A DNA stretch of 64,000 nt from Thermalbibacter longus (GTDB lineage: Bacteria > Chloroflexota > Chloroflexia > Thermomicrobiales > Thermomicrobiaceae), in contig NZ_JAMSLR010000005.1 in NCBI RefSeq assembly GCF_023806485.1, forward strand, positions 31,975 through 95,974, in the 5' to 3' direction. Positions 16,387-24,670 of this stretch are shown here, in pieces (within the stretch, counting starts at the first letter, position 1; every line of letters starts with the position of its first letter). A program made the translations under genes and the position numbers. Below the pieces are notes generated by a model. It was not told where the DNA came from, made no database searches, and was given only the letters and a program-made list of their open reading frames with translations.

Positions 16387-16433
16387 ATCGAGGCTGGTAC
16401 GAGTGGAGACAGCCCAGGTTGCAGGAGCAGCAC

Positions 16434-16739
16434 ATGGTGCAGGCAGGACGCGGATTGACGCTCGAAGACTTGCGAGCGCGGCGGGAGGAGATCCAGCGCA
16501 TCGCCGCGGCGCACGGCGCCCGCAACGTCCGGGTGTTCGGCTCGGTAGCCCGCGGTGAGGCCGGCCCGGACAGCGATATCGACTTCCTGGTCGAGATGGA
16601 GCCGGGCCGGAGCGTGCTCGACCTCAGCGAGCTGATCCTCGATCTGCACGAGGCGCTCGGTCAGGACATCGATGTCGTCGAGATCCGCCGGCCGTCCGAA
16701 CTCGCTGAGCGCATCCGGCGTGAGGCCATTCCACTGTGA
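16434..16739 (+). CDS. Minimal nucleotidyltransferase antitoxin (MntA-like)
   Basis: 101 aa from the ATG at 16434, after AGGAGCAGCAC. Classic MNT: LTLEDLRARREEIQRIAAAH, then GSVARGEAGPDSDIDFLVE with G-S and D-x-D, then LDLSELILDLHEALG and the ending IDVVEIRRPSELAERIRRE. It belongs to the MntA-HepT type, in which the nucleotidyltransferase inactivates the HEPN toxin by AMPylation. The HepT-like gene follows with a 4-bp overlap (GTGAGC context), so the pair is translationally coupled. The downstream toxin appears damaged, which would leave this antitoxin without a working partner. Confidence 0.9.
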   Translation: MVQAGRGLTLEDLRARREEIQRIAAAHGARNVRVFGSVARGEAGPDSDIDFLVEMEPGRSVLDLSELILDLHEALGQDIDVVEIRRPSELAERIRREAIPL

Positions 16740-17002
16740 GCGCCGACCGCGACCGCCGCTATCTCCAATACATCCGCGAGGCGATCGGCCTGATCGAGCG
16801 ACGCACGCGCGGCGGCCGCGACGCGTTCCTCCAAGACCTCGACGTCCAGGACGCGGTGCTCTGGCGGTTGCAGACGCTCGCTGAAGCCACTGGGAAGCTC
16901 TCTGAAGAGCTGAATCGGCGTCACCCCGAAATTCGGTGGCGCGCGGTGCCAGAAACGATATCGGGAACGTGCCAGGCCTGGGTTTCGCGCGACTGCGACT
17001 GA
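16736..17002 (+). pseudogene. HepT-like HEPN toxin (DUF86), C-terminus apparently frameshifted
   Basis: 88-residue frame, shorter than usual HepT proteins (about 110-140). The N-terminal 60 residues fit the family: RRYLQYIREAIGLIERRT, then FLQDLDVQDAVLWRLQTLAEATGKLSEEL and HPEIRWRAV. The frame then turns into unrelated sequence and stops, before the required R-x4-6-H motif. In the neighbouring frame the bases just after this point read ARNDIGN, which looks like the expected R-N-x-x-x-H motif with His replaced by Asn. A small deletion near 16950 plus loss of the catalytic His would explain this. A sequencing error alone would not restore the His. Confidence 0.65.
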
Positions 17003-17127
17003 GAGAAGGCCGGCGCGACCCGTGCTCTTGCCGGTCACCGGTACGGGTGTAGACCGACTGTGGATCGTGCTCACTGCTCGAGCTGCCACTCATCGGGGAG
17101 CGACCTCATCTCAGCATGAGCGCGTGT

Positions 17128-17156
17128 CCGACAAGAAGCGCCGGACATGGTATGCT
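17128..17156 (+). promoter_or_regulatory. Probable promoter of the Xre/RES pair
   Basis: CCGACA (17128-17133), 17 bp, TATGCT (17151-17156), 30 bp before the GTG of the antitoxin gene. Confidence 0.45.
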
Positions 17157-17185
17157 CGGAAGGGACAGCATGAGAGAGGGACACC

Positions 17186-17539
17186 GTGGCTGAGGTCAGC
17201 ATTCTCGAGTGTGGCCCGATTATCGAGGGCCTTGAGCGGGATCTGGGGATCTCACTCGACACGATCGCGAGAGCGCTCGACGTCGATCGCCGGACGGTCG
17301 AGCGCTGGCGGGCGAACCAGAGCGTACCGCAGGGGAAAACGCGGCAGCGCCTGGCTGAGCTGGTCGACCTGCGGGACCGGCTCCTGCGCATGTTCGGCGC
17401 GCCTGAGACGGCGCAGATGTGGCTCCGGTCCACTAGCCGCTACCTCGGCGGGTTCACTCCCGAAGAGGCTCTCAAGGCCGGCCGTCTCGACCGTGTGCGT
17501 GCCGACCTCGACGGCCTGGCGGCCGGTGTCTACCTGTAG
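17186..17539 (+). CDS. Xre/MbcA/ParS-type antitoxin with toxin-binding domain (DUF2384)
   Basis: 117 aa, GTG start after AGAGAGGGACACC. The N-terminal helix-turn-helix reads LDTIARALDVDRRTVERWRA. The C-terminal part FGAPETAQMWLRSTSRYLGGFTPEEALKAGRLDRVRADLD is the DUF2384 toxin-binding domain (cited here in pieces: FTPEEALKAGRLDRV is the most diagnostic). These antitoxins bind RES-family toxins that degrade NAD. The RES gene lies directly downstream with a possible GTG overlapping this stop codon (TAGTG). The antitoxin looks intact although the toxin carries a stop. Confidence 0.9.
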   Translation: MAEVSILECGPIIEGLERDLGISLDTIARALDVDRRTVERWRANQSVPQGKTRQRLAELVDLRDRLLRMFGAPETAQMWLRSTSRYLGGFTPEEALKAGRLDRVRADLDGLAAGVYL

Positions 17540-17550
17540 TGCCAGCCGCG

Positions 17551-18135
17551 ATGCCTGCCGAGGGCTGGAAGGCTGAGCAAACCGTCGCGGCCGCGTCAGC
17601 TCGCTGCTTCCAGGGCACGGTCTGGCGTGTCCACTGGCGGGAGGTGGCCCCGACGGACTGAACCCTCTCGCTGCGCACCTCGGGGCGCTACCACCGTGGC
17701 CTGGACCTCTTCCCGCCGGACCAAGCGTTCCCCGCGCTCTACACCTCGCTCGCGCCGGAGATTGCCATCTGGGAGATGGTACGGCGCAGCGCCGCACGCA
17801 ACCTGGCATACTTCGAGAACAATGTCCTAAGTGAGCTCGAGGTAGACCTCAGCCACATCCTCGATATTTCCGATCCGGCCGCTGTGGGATTGACCGCAGC
17901 CGACCTGACGGGCCCCGACCACCAGCCATGCCAGGAACTCGCCGAGGCGGCGTTAGCCCGGGGGTACCAGGGACTGCTGGTCCCATCGGCCGCGCTGCCG
18001 GGCCTCAACCTCGTGATTCTTCCCCGCAACTTGCCCGAGCCATCACCGATCCGGCTCTTGCGCAGCACGGATCTTCCTATTGAGATATTGGCTCACCAAC
18101 ACTCAGAGGATCGACCCGGTCAGGAGCAGCGCTAG
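17551..18135 (+). pseudogene. RES-domain toxin interrupted by an in-frame TGA
   Basis: One reading frame from the ATG at 17551 (or the GTG at 17539 overlapping the antitoxin stop) to 18135 would give 194 aa, but codon 37 is TGA at 17659-17661. On both sides the frame reads like a RES protein. Before it: VWRVHWREVAPTD. After it: SGRYHRGLDLFPP, FPALYTSLAPEIAIWEMVR and LLVPSAALPGLNLVILP, ending NLPEPSPIRLL. RES toxins bind NAD and are toxic without their Xre partner. A single base change would explain the stop, so this is either a recently inactivated toxin or a sequencing error. No selenocysteine signal was recognised. Confidence 0.8.
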
Positions 18136-18196
18136 CATACCCAAGCTTAGGCGCTTCAATGATGGCCATAGGAGGCTACAGGAAAGAGGAACCTTC

Positions 18197-18225
18197 TTTA
18201 CCGTAATCGGCTGCTGAAGTACGCT
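18197..18225 (+). promoter_or_regulatory. Possible promoter of the YbaK-type gene
   Basis: TTTACC (18197-18202), 17 bp, TACGCT (18220-18225), 25 bp before the ATG. Confidence 0.4.
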
Positions 18226-18249
18226 GGGGGCGTTCCAGGAGGTGGCGCC

Positions 18250-18720
18250 ATGCGATGCAAGGACCGCCTGGAGGCCTACCTGCGGGAGCAGGGAGTGCCC
18301 TTCCAGACCCAGCACCATCCTATCGCCTTCACCGCGCAGGAGGTCGCCGCCAGCGAGCACGTCCCCGGCCGGCTGGTGGTCAAAGTCGTCATGGTCGTGG
18401 CCGACGGCAAGCCGGTGATGCTGGCCCTGCGGGCGACCGACCGCGTGGACCTGCGCAAGCTGGCGGCGGTGCTCGGCGTGACGGAGGTTCGGCTGGCCGA
18501 GGAGCGGGAGTTCGGCGCGCTGTTCCCCGATTGCGAGCTCGGCGCGATGCCCCCGTTCGGCAACCTGTACGGCGTGCCGGTCTACGTCGATACCGCCCTG
18601 GCCGAAGACGAGACGATCTTCTTCCAGGCCGGTACGCACACGGACACCATGAGCCTGAAATACGCGGACTTCAACTGGCTCGTCCGGCCGGCGGTCGCCG
18701 ACTTCGCCGAGCGGATCTAA
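18250..18720 (+). CDS. YbaK/ProX-type aminoacyl-tRNA deacylase
   Basis: 156 aa, ATG at 18250 after AGGAGGTGGCGCC. The fold of the prolyl-tRNA synthetase editing domain is clear from HHPIAFTAQEVAASEHVPG, VVKVVMVVADGKPVMLAL, and especially GAMPPFGNLYGVPVYVD, a family hallmark. Members hydrolyse mischarged tRNA, for example Ala- or Cys-tRNAPro, in trans. The specificity of this copy cannot be told from sequence alone. It stands alone between the toxin-antitoxin island and an intergenic stretch, with its own likely promoter. Confidence 0.9.
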   Translation: MRCKDRLEAYLREQGVPFQTQHHPIAFTAQEVAASEHVPGRLVVKVVMVVADGKPVMLALRATDRVDLRKLAAVLGVTEVRLAEEREFGALFPDCELGAMPPFGNLYGVPVYVDTALAEDETIFFQAGTHTDTMSLKYADFNWLVRPAVADFAERI

Positions 18721-19020
18721 CCGGCGTGTTTGTGGACCGTCGGAACCCAGGAGCGCAAGCTCACCGGACGACGCAGCAAGAGCGAGCGCCGCTCGCCAGT
18801 GAGCAGCCCGGCAATCCTCGGCATACTCCCCGGCCCGCGGCGCCGCCTGCCGGCGGACCACGCTGCACATCGTGGCGTCCCAAAGAGGAGCGTTCTCCCT
18901 GATAGACCAGGCCATTCTCCACCCCAGGCTACTTCGAGGCCCGGCGTTCCGGGCAATCCGCAGAGATCACCCAGCCGTAGGCTGTAGTAAGGATGGCGAT
19001 TAAGCGGCAGGACAACCACC
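18721..19020. other. 300-bp intergenic region before the molybdopterin enzyme gene
   Basis: No gene, RNA or clear repeat was found here. The last 15 bases contain AGGACAACCACC, the presumed ribosome site of the next gene. No promoter with both hexamers was recognised. Confidence 0.4.
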
Positions 19021-20634
19021 GTGCGACGATCGATCCTCACCGGGGCGCTGGCCGGCCTCTGGCTCGGCTTGCCCTTCATCGCCCTCTCGCTGCTGGCTGA
19101 GCGGCTGGCCGGCCTGCGGCCGCTGCCGACCAGCATCTTCGACCTGCTGGCCCGGCAGTTGCCCGGCGGCCTGGTCACCGCCGGCATCGAGCTGATGGTT
19201 CGCGTGCTCCAGGGGCTCCAGCTCGGGCGGACCGACGTCCTGGCCAAGCGGCTGGAGCTGGGGCTGGCCTACCTGCTGGCCTTCGGCACGCTGGCGATCC
19301 TGGGAGCGCTGTACGGCGCCCTGGCCGGCCGGCTCGCCGGCTCGACGCTGCGGCGAGGTCTCACGATCGGCCTCGCGCTCTGGGCACTGGCCTGGCTGGT
19401 CGACCTCGCCGCGCGCTGGGGCGCCGTCGGCCCGCTCGACGGGCTGCTCTCGTCCTTCCTGCTCAGCGCCGGCTGGGGCGTGGCGCTCGCCTGGGTCCAC
19501 GAGCAGGCGATGGCCCTGGCCGGTCTGCCGCATGCCGAAGCACCGGCAGACGCGAGCCGGCGCGCCTTCCTGGCACGTGCCGGCGGCGCGGCCCTCGCGC
19601 TCGCAGTCGCCGGCCTGGCGCTCGACCGGCTCCTGGCGGGCCTCGGGCGTGCGGAGCAGGCGACGGGGGCGCTCCCCACCCCCTCGGCGCAGCCGACTCC
19701 GAGGTCCTCCAGTCCGCGGCCAGTGCCCACGCCGGGCTACGTCGCGGCAGAGGCGTTCGAGCCGACGCCGGGCACGCGGCCCGAGCTGACCCCGCTCGAC
19801 CAGTTCTACCGGATCGATATCAACCTGAGCCCGCCCCGCGTCGATGTCGCTCAGTGGCGGCTCGCGGTCGACGGGCTGGTCGCGCAGCCGCTGTCCCTCA
19901 CGTACCAGGAACTGCTCGCCATGCCGTCCCACGAGCTGTACGCCACGCTCGAATGTATCTCCAACGAGGTCGGCGGAGATCTGATCAGCACCACCCGGTT
20001 CACCGGCGTGCGGCTGGCCGACGTGCTGAACCGGGCGGGGCTTCAGCCCGGTGCCGTCGAGGTCCGCTTCACCTGCGCCGACGGCTACACCGAGTCGCTG
20101 CCGGTCGACTCCGCGCTCGACCCGAACACGCTGCTCTGCTTCGCGATGGACGGCCAGCAGCTCCCCGAAGAGCACGGGTTCCCGATCCGGCTGTTCACCC
20201 CGAACCGCTACGGGATGAAGAACCCGAAGTGGATCACGCGGATCGAGGCCATCGGCAAGCCGTACGATGGCTTCTGGGAGCAGCGAGGTTGGAGCAAGGA
20301 GGCGTGGGTCAAGACCACCTCGGTGATCGACGCGGCGCAGGAGGGCGGGCCGGCGCGGCTGGTAGTGGGAGGGATCGCCTACGCCGGCGCGCGCGGTATC
20401 GCTCTCGTCGAGGTGCGGCTGGACGACGGCGAGTGGGTGCCGGCCGAGCTGAAGGAGCCGCTCTCACCCTTTACCTGGGTGCTCTGGCGCATCGAGCTGG
20501 ACGCTCCGCCCGGCGAGTACCGGCTGACCGTGCGGGCCGTCGATGGCCTGGGCGAGCTGCAGGCCGAAGAGCAGACCGATCCCCACCCCGATGGTGCGAG
20601 CGGGTATCACCGCCGTCGCGTCGAGATCAGTTGA
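19021..20634 (+). CDS. Sulfite-oxidase-family molybdopterin oxidoreductase with N-terminal membrane domain
   Basis: 537 aa, GTG start. Residues 1-165 hold about four to five membrane segments. At 179-187 is a Tat-type motif SRRAFLARA followed by a hydrophobic stretch, then a Pro/Ser/Thr-rich linker (215-250). The catalytic part begins near 255. ATLECISNEVGGDLIS carries the Cys (311) expected to bind molybdenum, and FTPNRYGMKNPKWITRIE and the C-terminal dimerisation-like beta domain match the family. It could oxidise or reduce small sulfur or other oxo compounds outside the membrane. An internal Tat motif behind a polytopic segment is unusual. The mod locus at 40-45 kb would supply molybdenum. 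Confidence 0.88.
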   Translation: MRRSILTGALAGLWLGLPFIALSLLAERLAGLRPLPTSIFDLLARQLPGGLVTAGIELMVRVLQGLQLGRTDVLAKRLELGLAYLLAFGTLAILGALYGALAGRLAGSTLRRGLTIGLALWALAWLVDLAARWGAVGPLDGLLSSFLLSAGWGVALAWVHEQAMALAGLPHAEAPADASRRAFLARAGGAALALAVAGLALDRLLAGLGRAEQATGALPTPSAQPTPRSSSPRPVPTPGYVAAEAFEPTPGTRPELTPLDQFYRIDINLSPPRVDVAQWRLAVDGLVAQPLSLTYQELLAMPSHELYATLECISNEVGGDLISTTRFTGVRLADVLNRAGLQPGAVEVRFTCADGYTESLPVDSALDPNTLLCFAMDGQQLPEEHGFPIRLFTPNRYGMKNPKWITRIEAIGKPYDGFWEQRGWSKEAWVKTTSVIDAAQEGGPARLVVGGIAYAGARGIALVEVRLDDGEWVPAELKEPLSPFTWVLWRIELDAPPGEYRLTVRAVDGLGELQAEEQTDPHPDGASGYHRRRVEIS

Positions 20635-20673
20635 TTCGGACAAAACGGGTACGGCTCGCCGTGCCACTCGACG

Positions 20674-21939
20674 CTAGGCGAGCTCGCCCGGTGCGATCAC
20701 CGGCGCGCGCAGGCCATCGGTACCGATCCGCAACGACAGCGCGGCGGCCAGGAAGCCGAGCACCGCTGCGGAGACGAACGCGAGGTGGTAATCGCCTAGG
20801 GTATCGCGGAAAAAGCCGCCAGCGTAGGCGGCCAGCGCCGCGCCGACCATGTGGGAGAAGAAGATCCATCCGTAGAGCGTGCCCACCGAGGCCCGGCCAT
20901 AGATCGCTGCGGTCAGGTTCGCCGTCGGCGGCACGGTCGCGATCCAGTCCAGCCCGTAGACGATGGCGAAGAGGAAGAGCTGTGGCACCTCGAGCACGAG
21001 CGGCAGCGCCGCGATCGAGAGGGCGCGAAACGTGTAGTAGGTCGCCAGCAGCTTGCGGTTGTCGAAGCGGTCGGTCAGCCAGCCGGAGAGCAGCGTACCG
21101 ACGACGTTCATCGCGCCCATCAGTGCCACGGCGTTGGCGGCCGTGACCTCGGTGAAGCCGTGCTCGACCGCGTGCGGGATCAGGTGGGTGCCGATCAGCC
21201 CATTGGTCGTGTAGCCGCAGATGAAGAAGCTGCCAGCCAGTAGCCAGAAGTCGCGCGTACGGAGAGCGGCTCGCAGTGGGGTGCGCCGGATCTCCTCGGC
21301 ACGCTCGGCAGCCGGCTGTTCCGCCCCTCCGTCGCCGAACGGGCGGAGACCGACGTCCGCCGGGCGGTTCCTCATCAGGAGGGCGATCGGCAGCAGCAGT
21401 GCCGCGCAGGCAGCCGCTAGCATCCCGATCGCGCTGCGCCAACCCCCGGTCGCCGTGAGCGTCACCAAGAGCGGCAGAAAGACGAGCTGGCCGGCGGAGG
21501 TGGCCGCGCCGAAGAGGCCGATGATCGCTCCCCGGTGCTTCCTGAACCAGCGGATCGCCACGGTCGCGCCCAGCGCGCCGCTCACTGCCCCGGTGCCGGC
21601 GCCGGCGACCAGCCCCCAGAAGAGGTGCATCTGCCAGAGGTCGTGCATCGCCAAGAGCGGGGCCAGCCCAGCGGCAGTCAACGCCACGCCGCCCAGCATG
21701 ACCAGGCGTGGGCCGAAGCGGTCGATCAGCGAGCCAGCCAGCGGCGCGGCCAGGCCGTAGGCCAGGATGCTGAGAGCGACGGCCAGGGAGATCTCGGCGC
21801 GGCTCCAGCCGAACTCGGCCTCCAGCGGCTTGATCAGCACGCCAGGGGCCGCGCGCACCCCCGCTCCGACCAGCAGGGTGAGTGCCGTCACCGCGACGAC
21901 GATCCACGCATAGTGCAGTTGCGTGACTCGAGACGACAT
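20674..21939 (-). CDS. MFS transporter, OFA family
   Basis: 421 aa, about twelve membrane segments. ATG at 21939 chosen; the GTG at 21945 two codons earlier is equally possible and both lack a strong ribosome site. N-terminus LHYAWIVVAVTALTLLVG, then PLEAEFGWSRAEISLAVALS and GSLIDRFGPRLVMLGG match OFA-type carriers. The loop IRWFRKHRGAIIGLFGAA is also typical. The C-terminal half begins RAALRTRDFWLLAGSFF. Substrate unknown, likely a small organic acid. Related in style to the protein at 5040-6335. It converges with the molybdopterin enzyme gene, with only 39 bp between the stops. Confidence 0.86.
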   Translation of the reverse strand: MSSRVTQLHYAWIVVAVTALTLLVGAGVRAAPGVLIKPLEAEFGWSRAEISLAVALSILAYGLAAPLAGSLIDRFGPRLVMLGGVALTAAGLAPLLAMHDLWQMHLFWGLVAGAGTGAVSGALGATVAIRWFRKHRGAIIGLFGAATSAGQLVFLPLLVTLTATGGWRSAIGMLAAACAALLLPIALLMRNRPADVGLRPFGDGGAEQPAAERAEEIRRTPLRAALRTRDFWLLAGSFFICGYTTNGLIGTHLIPHAVEHGFTEVTAANAVALMGAMNVVGTLLSGWLTDRFDNRKLLATYYTFRALSIAALPLVLEVPQLFLFAIVYGLDWIATVPPTANLTAAIYGRASVGTLYGWIFFSHMVGAALAAYAGGFFRDTLGDYHLAFVSAAVLGFLAAALSLRIGTDGLRAPVIAPGELA

Positions 21940-22175
21940 GACCACCGGCTCGACGCTCGCTCTCCGTCCTGGTGCGGTGCCGTGACACCGCTGACCGTGA
22001 TAACGCGCTCTGCCCGGCAGTTAATCCCGCCGCTCGCCGGAGGACGATGCGGCGCACGGTGCGGCGATAGCCAGGAGCGGCGTGGCCCGCGAGGCTTGGC
22101 CCTGGCTCGGGACTCAGCTAGGATACCGGCGTGCGCGGGCAACAAGGGTGAATGGTACCGAGAGGGAGGCGGGCG

Positions 22176-22955
22176 ATGGCTGAACCCCGGGCACTGCTCG
22201 ACATGCGGGTCGATGGCAAAGTCGCGCTCGTCACCGGCGCGAGCACCGGCCTCGGCCGGGCGACGGCGCTGGCGCTGGCGGAGGCCGGGGCCGACCTCGT
22301 CGTCACTAGCCGGAGCAAGGAGCGCCTGCGCGAGGTCTGCGCCGAGATCGAGGCGCGCGGGCGACGGGCCGTGCCGCTCGGCGTGGACGTGCGAGACGTG
22401 GCAGCGGTGCGGCGCATGGCCGAGGAGGCACACGCCGCCTTCGGCCGCATCGATATCCTGGTCAACAACGCCGGGCTCAATATCCCCCAGTGGGCAGTCG
22501 ACGTGACGGAAGATGCCTGGGATACGATCATGGACACCAACGCTAAGGGCCTCTTCTTCTGTTGCCAGGCGGTCGGCAAGTTCATGATCGAGCAGCGCTA
22601 CGGCCGTATCGTCAACATCGGCTCGGACATGAGCCTGGTTGGCTGGATCCAGCGCGCCGCCTACTGCGCTAGCAAGGCGGCGGTCGCCCTCCTCACCAAG
22701 GTGCTCGCCATCGAATGGGCGCAGTACGGGATCACCGTCAACTGCATCGCGCCGACCTTCGTCGAGACGCCGCTCACTCGCCCGATGTTCGAGACGATCC
22801 CCGGCTTCCGCGAGCAGGTGTTGCGCAACATCCCCCTCGGCCGGCTGGGCCGGCCGGAGGAGGTGGCAGCGGCTGTCGTCTTCCTGGCCTCCGACGCGGC
22901 CGCGCTGATCACTGGCGTCACCCTGCCCGTCGACGGCGGCTGGACGGCCTGGTAG
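22176..22955 (+). CDS. Short-chain dehydrogenase/reductase (SDR, classical)
   Basis: 259 aa from the ATG at 22176 after GGGAGGCGGGCG; an upstream in-frame ATG at 22152 is less likely. Rossmann motif GASTGLGRA binds the NAD(P) cofactor, NNAGLN marks the fourth strand, and the active site has the Tyr-x-x-x-Lys in YCASKAA, with Ser in the preceding strand region. The ending ITGVTLPVDGGW is typical of 3-oxoacyl-ACP reductase-like or gluconate dehydrogenase-like SDRs. Substrate not assigned. It is divergent from the MFS gene (236-bp gap without recognised features) and converges on the beta-lactamase-fold gene 34 bp downstream. Confidence 0.92.
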   Translation: MAEPRALLDMRVDGKVALVTGASTGLGRATALALAEAGADLVVTSRSKERLREVCAEIEARGRRAVPLGVDVRDVAAVRRMAEEAHAAFGRIDILVNNAGLNIPQWAVDVTEDAWDTIMDTNAKGLFFCCQAVGKFMIEQRYGRIVNIGSDMSLVGWIQRAAYCASKAAVALLTKVLAIEWAQYGITVNCIAPTFVETPLTRPMFETIPGFREQVLRNIPLGRLGRPEEVAAAVVFLASDAAALITGVTLPVDGGWTAW

Positions 22956-22988
22956 CCGCCGGGCCGCGCCCACCGTCGCGGTCTCGCC

Positions 22989-24344
22989 TCACCCCATCAC
23001 TCGCTCGGCCAGGCGGCCGAAGGCCCGGATCCAGCGCGGGCACTCGGCGCCCTCCTCGGACAGGAAGTCGACCCGGTTCGGCACTGCGACCGGTAGCCCG
23101 CTCACGAACACGTTCCGGCCTACTGGTCGGAGGAAGAGCGGGGACAGCCGCTGCTCGCGCGGCCGGCGACTGAGCCCGCCGGTCTGCACCACGTCGAGCC
23201 AGAGCCCGCCGGCGGCCGGGCGTACCGTCAGCCGGGCCAGCGGGTAGCTGTACTCGCCAGCGAAGCGGGCCAGCTCGGCTTCGCTCAGGGTCACCAGGGG
23301 CGGCGGAGTCGGGCGTAGCCCGAACTCCTCGGCCAGGAGCCAGCTCTCGACTTCCAGGTAGGCCGCGCTGCCGTCATCGTGGTTCGTCAGGCTGGCGATC
23401 GCCGCTCGGCGCTCCGGCAGCAGCGTCAAGTGTGCCTGGGAGCCGTTCGTCGAGCCGCCGTGGCCGACGACCCGCGTGCCGCCCAGCGACCAGAGCGCCC
23501 AGCCGAGCCCGTAGTGGTCGGCCCAGTTCGCCGCTGGCGTCTGCGGCTCCTGCATCAGCGCGATGCTCGCTGCAGAGACCGGCGAGCGCTCGGGCCGCGC
23601 GAGGCCCAGGTGGAAGGCGGCGAAGGCGAGCAGATCGTCGACCGTCGCGGTGATGCCGCCGGCCGGGTGCACGCTCCGCGGTAGCGGGAAGTCGCGGACG
23701 ACCTCCGGCTGGCCGTCGTCTCCCGCGCGGTGACCGACGGCGAGCGGGTAGCCGATGATGTCGTGAGCGAAGAAGAACGCGCGCTCGAGGCCGAGCGGCT
23801 CGAAGAGCAGCTCCCGCATGGCGCTCTCGAACGGCTGGCCGGTCAGGACTTCGATGACCCGCCCGGCGAGCGAGAAGCCGCTGTTGCAGTAGCTCCAGCA
23901 CCGGCCGAGGGGGTGAACCTGTGGGATCTGGTGGAGGTCGGCGACATAGCGCGCGAGCGCGTCGTCGCCGAGGCCGTAGTCCTGGAAGTGGTCGCCGAGG
24001 ATGCCGCTGGTGTGGGTGAGCAGGTGGCGCATGGTGAGCCGCTGCTGGGTCTCGGGATCGCTGAGGCGCAGATCGGGCAGGTAGCTAGTCACTGGCTCGT
24101 CGAGGTCGAGCCGGCCCTCCTCGACCAGGCGCATCGCCAGGGTAGCCAGGAAGACCTTGGTGATCGAGCCGATCTGGAAGAGCGTGTCGCGCCGAACCGG
24201 GCAGCCGGTCTCGACGCTGGCTACCCCGTACGCGTGCACGACTCGCTCCGCGTCCCCACGCAACACCCCGATGACCATCCCGGGGACGCCGTGTCGCTGA
24301 CAGGCCTGCTCCACGACCCGCGCGAGCTGCTGACTGCCGTTCAC
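22989..24344 (-). CDS. Serine hydrolase, beta-lactamase/class C fold
   Basis: 451 aa, GTG start at 24344 with GGAGGTGTGAGGCG before it. The active-site triad pattern is complete: S-x-x-K in GSITKVF (Ser 60, Lys 63), Y-x-N in SYCNSG (Tyr 152, Asn 154) and HGG in VVGHGGSTNG. A C-terminal lipocalin-like or beta-barrel extension of about 100 residues follows (LARFAGEYSYPLARLTV), often seen in esterase/peptidase members. No signal peptide is apparent, so the enzyme is probably cytoplasmic. It may be an esterase, D-aminopeptidase or relative. No resistance role should be assumed. Confidence 0.9.
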   Translation of the reverse strand: MNGSQQLARVVEQACQRHGVPGMVIGVLRGDAERVVHAYGVASVETGCPVRRDTLFQIGSITKVFLATLAMRLVEEGRLDLDEPVTSYLPDLRLSDPETQQRLTMRHLLTHTSGILGDHFQDYGLGDDALARYVADLHQIPQVHPLGRCWSYCNSGFSLAGRVIEVLTGQPFESAMRELLFEPLGLERAFFFAHDIIGYPLAVGHRAGDDGQPEVVRDFPLPRSVHPAGGITATVDDLLAFAAFHLGLARPERSPVSAASIALMQEPQTPAANWADHYGLGWALWSLGGTRVVGHGGSTNGSQAHLTLLPERRAAIASLTNHDDGSAAYLEVESWLLAEEFGLRPTPPPLVTLSEAELARFAGEYSYPLARLTVRPAAGGLWLDVVQTGGLSRRPREQRLSPLFLRPVGRNVFVSGLPVAVPNRVDFLSEEGAECPRWIRAFGRLAERVMG

Positions 24345-24670
24345 CGCCTCACACCTCCGCCGGCAGGGCTCTCGTATCCGTCTCGTGCATCATCGCCGGT
24401 AGCTCGGTACCAGGCAAGGGAAGCGTGACAGTGGGGTGTTCGGTACAGCCGCCGCCCGGCCCGAGCCGGCAGTCCTCCTCCGGATGCGCCGCTCGGCGCT
24501 GCGGTTCGATGAGCGCCCGTGGGCGTGTGAGACTCCGTCACGCGGCCATGCCGCCGGGGCTCTCTGAGCGGCACGCTAGCGCGGGTGACAGCACGGGCGC
24601 CGCCGCACTGGGAAGAGGCGCTCGTCGAGAAGGGTGGGGCAGGCTCGGGTACTGCGCTCGAGTTCGGGCG
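24345..24670. other. 326-bp intergenic region
   Basis: Lies upstream of the minus-strand hydrolase gene and downstream of the DegS-like gene on the same strand. No credible gene, RNA or repeat was seen. The promoter of the hydrolase must lie near 24360-24450, but no matching hexamer pair was recognised. Confidence 0.4.

Noticed and set aside
17659..17661. Selenocysteine codon in the RES gene
   Set aside because: No SECIS-like hairpin was recognised just after the TGA and RES toxins have no known selenocysteine at that place.
22989..24344. Antibiotic-resistance beta-lactamase
   Set aside because: It has the class C-like SxxK, YxN and HGG motifs, but also the long C-terminal domain and lacks a signal peptide, which fits esterase or peptidase relatives better.
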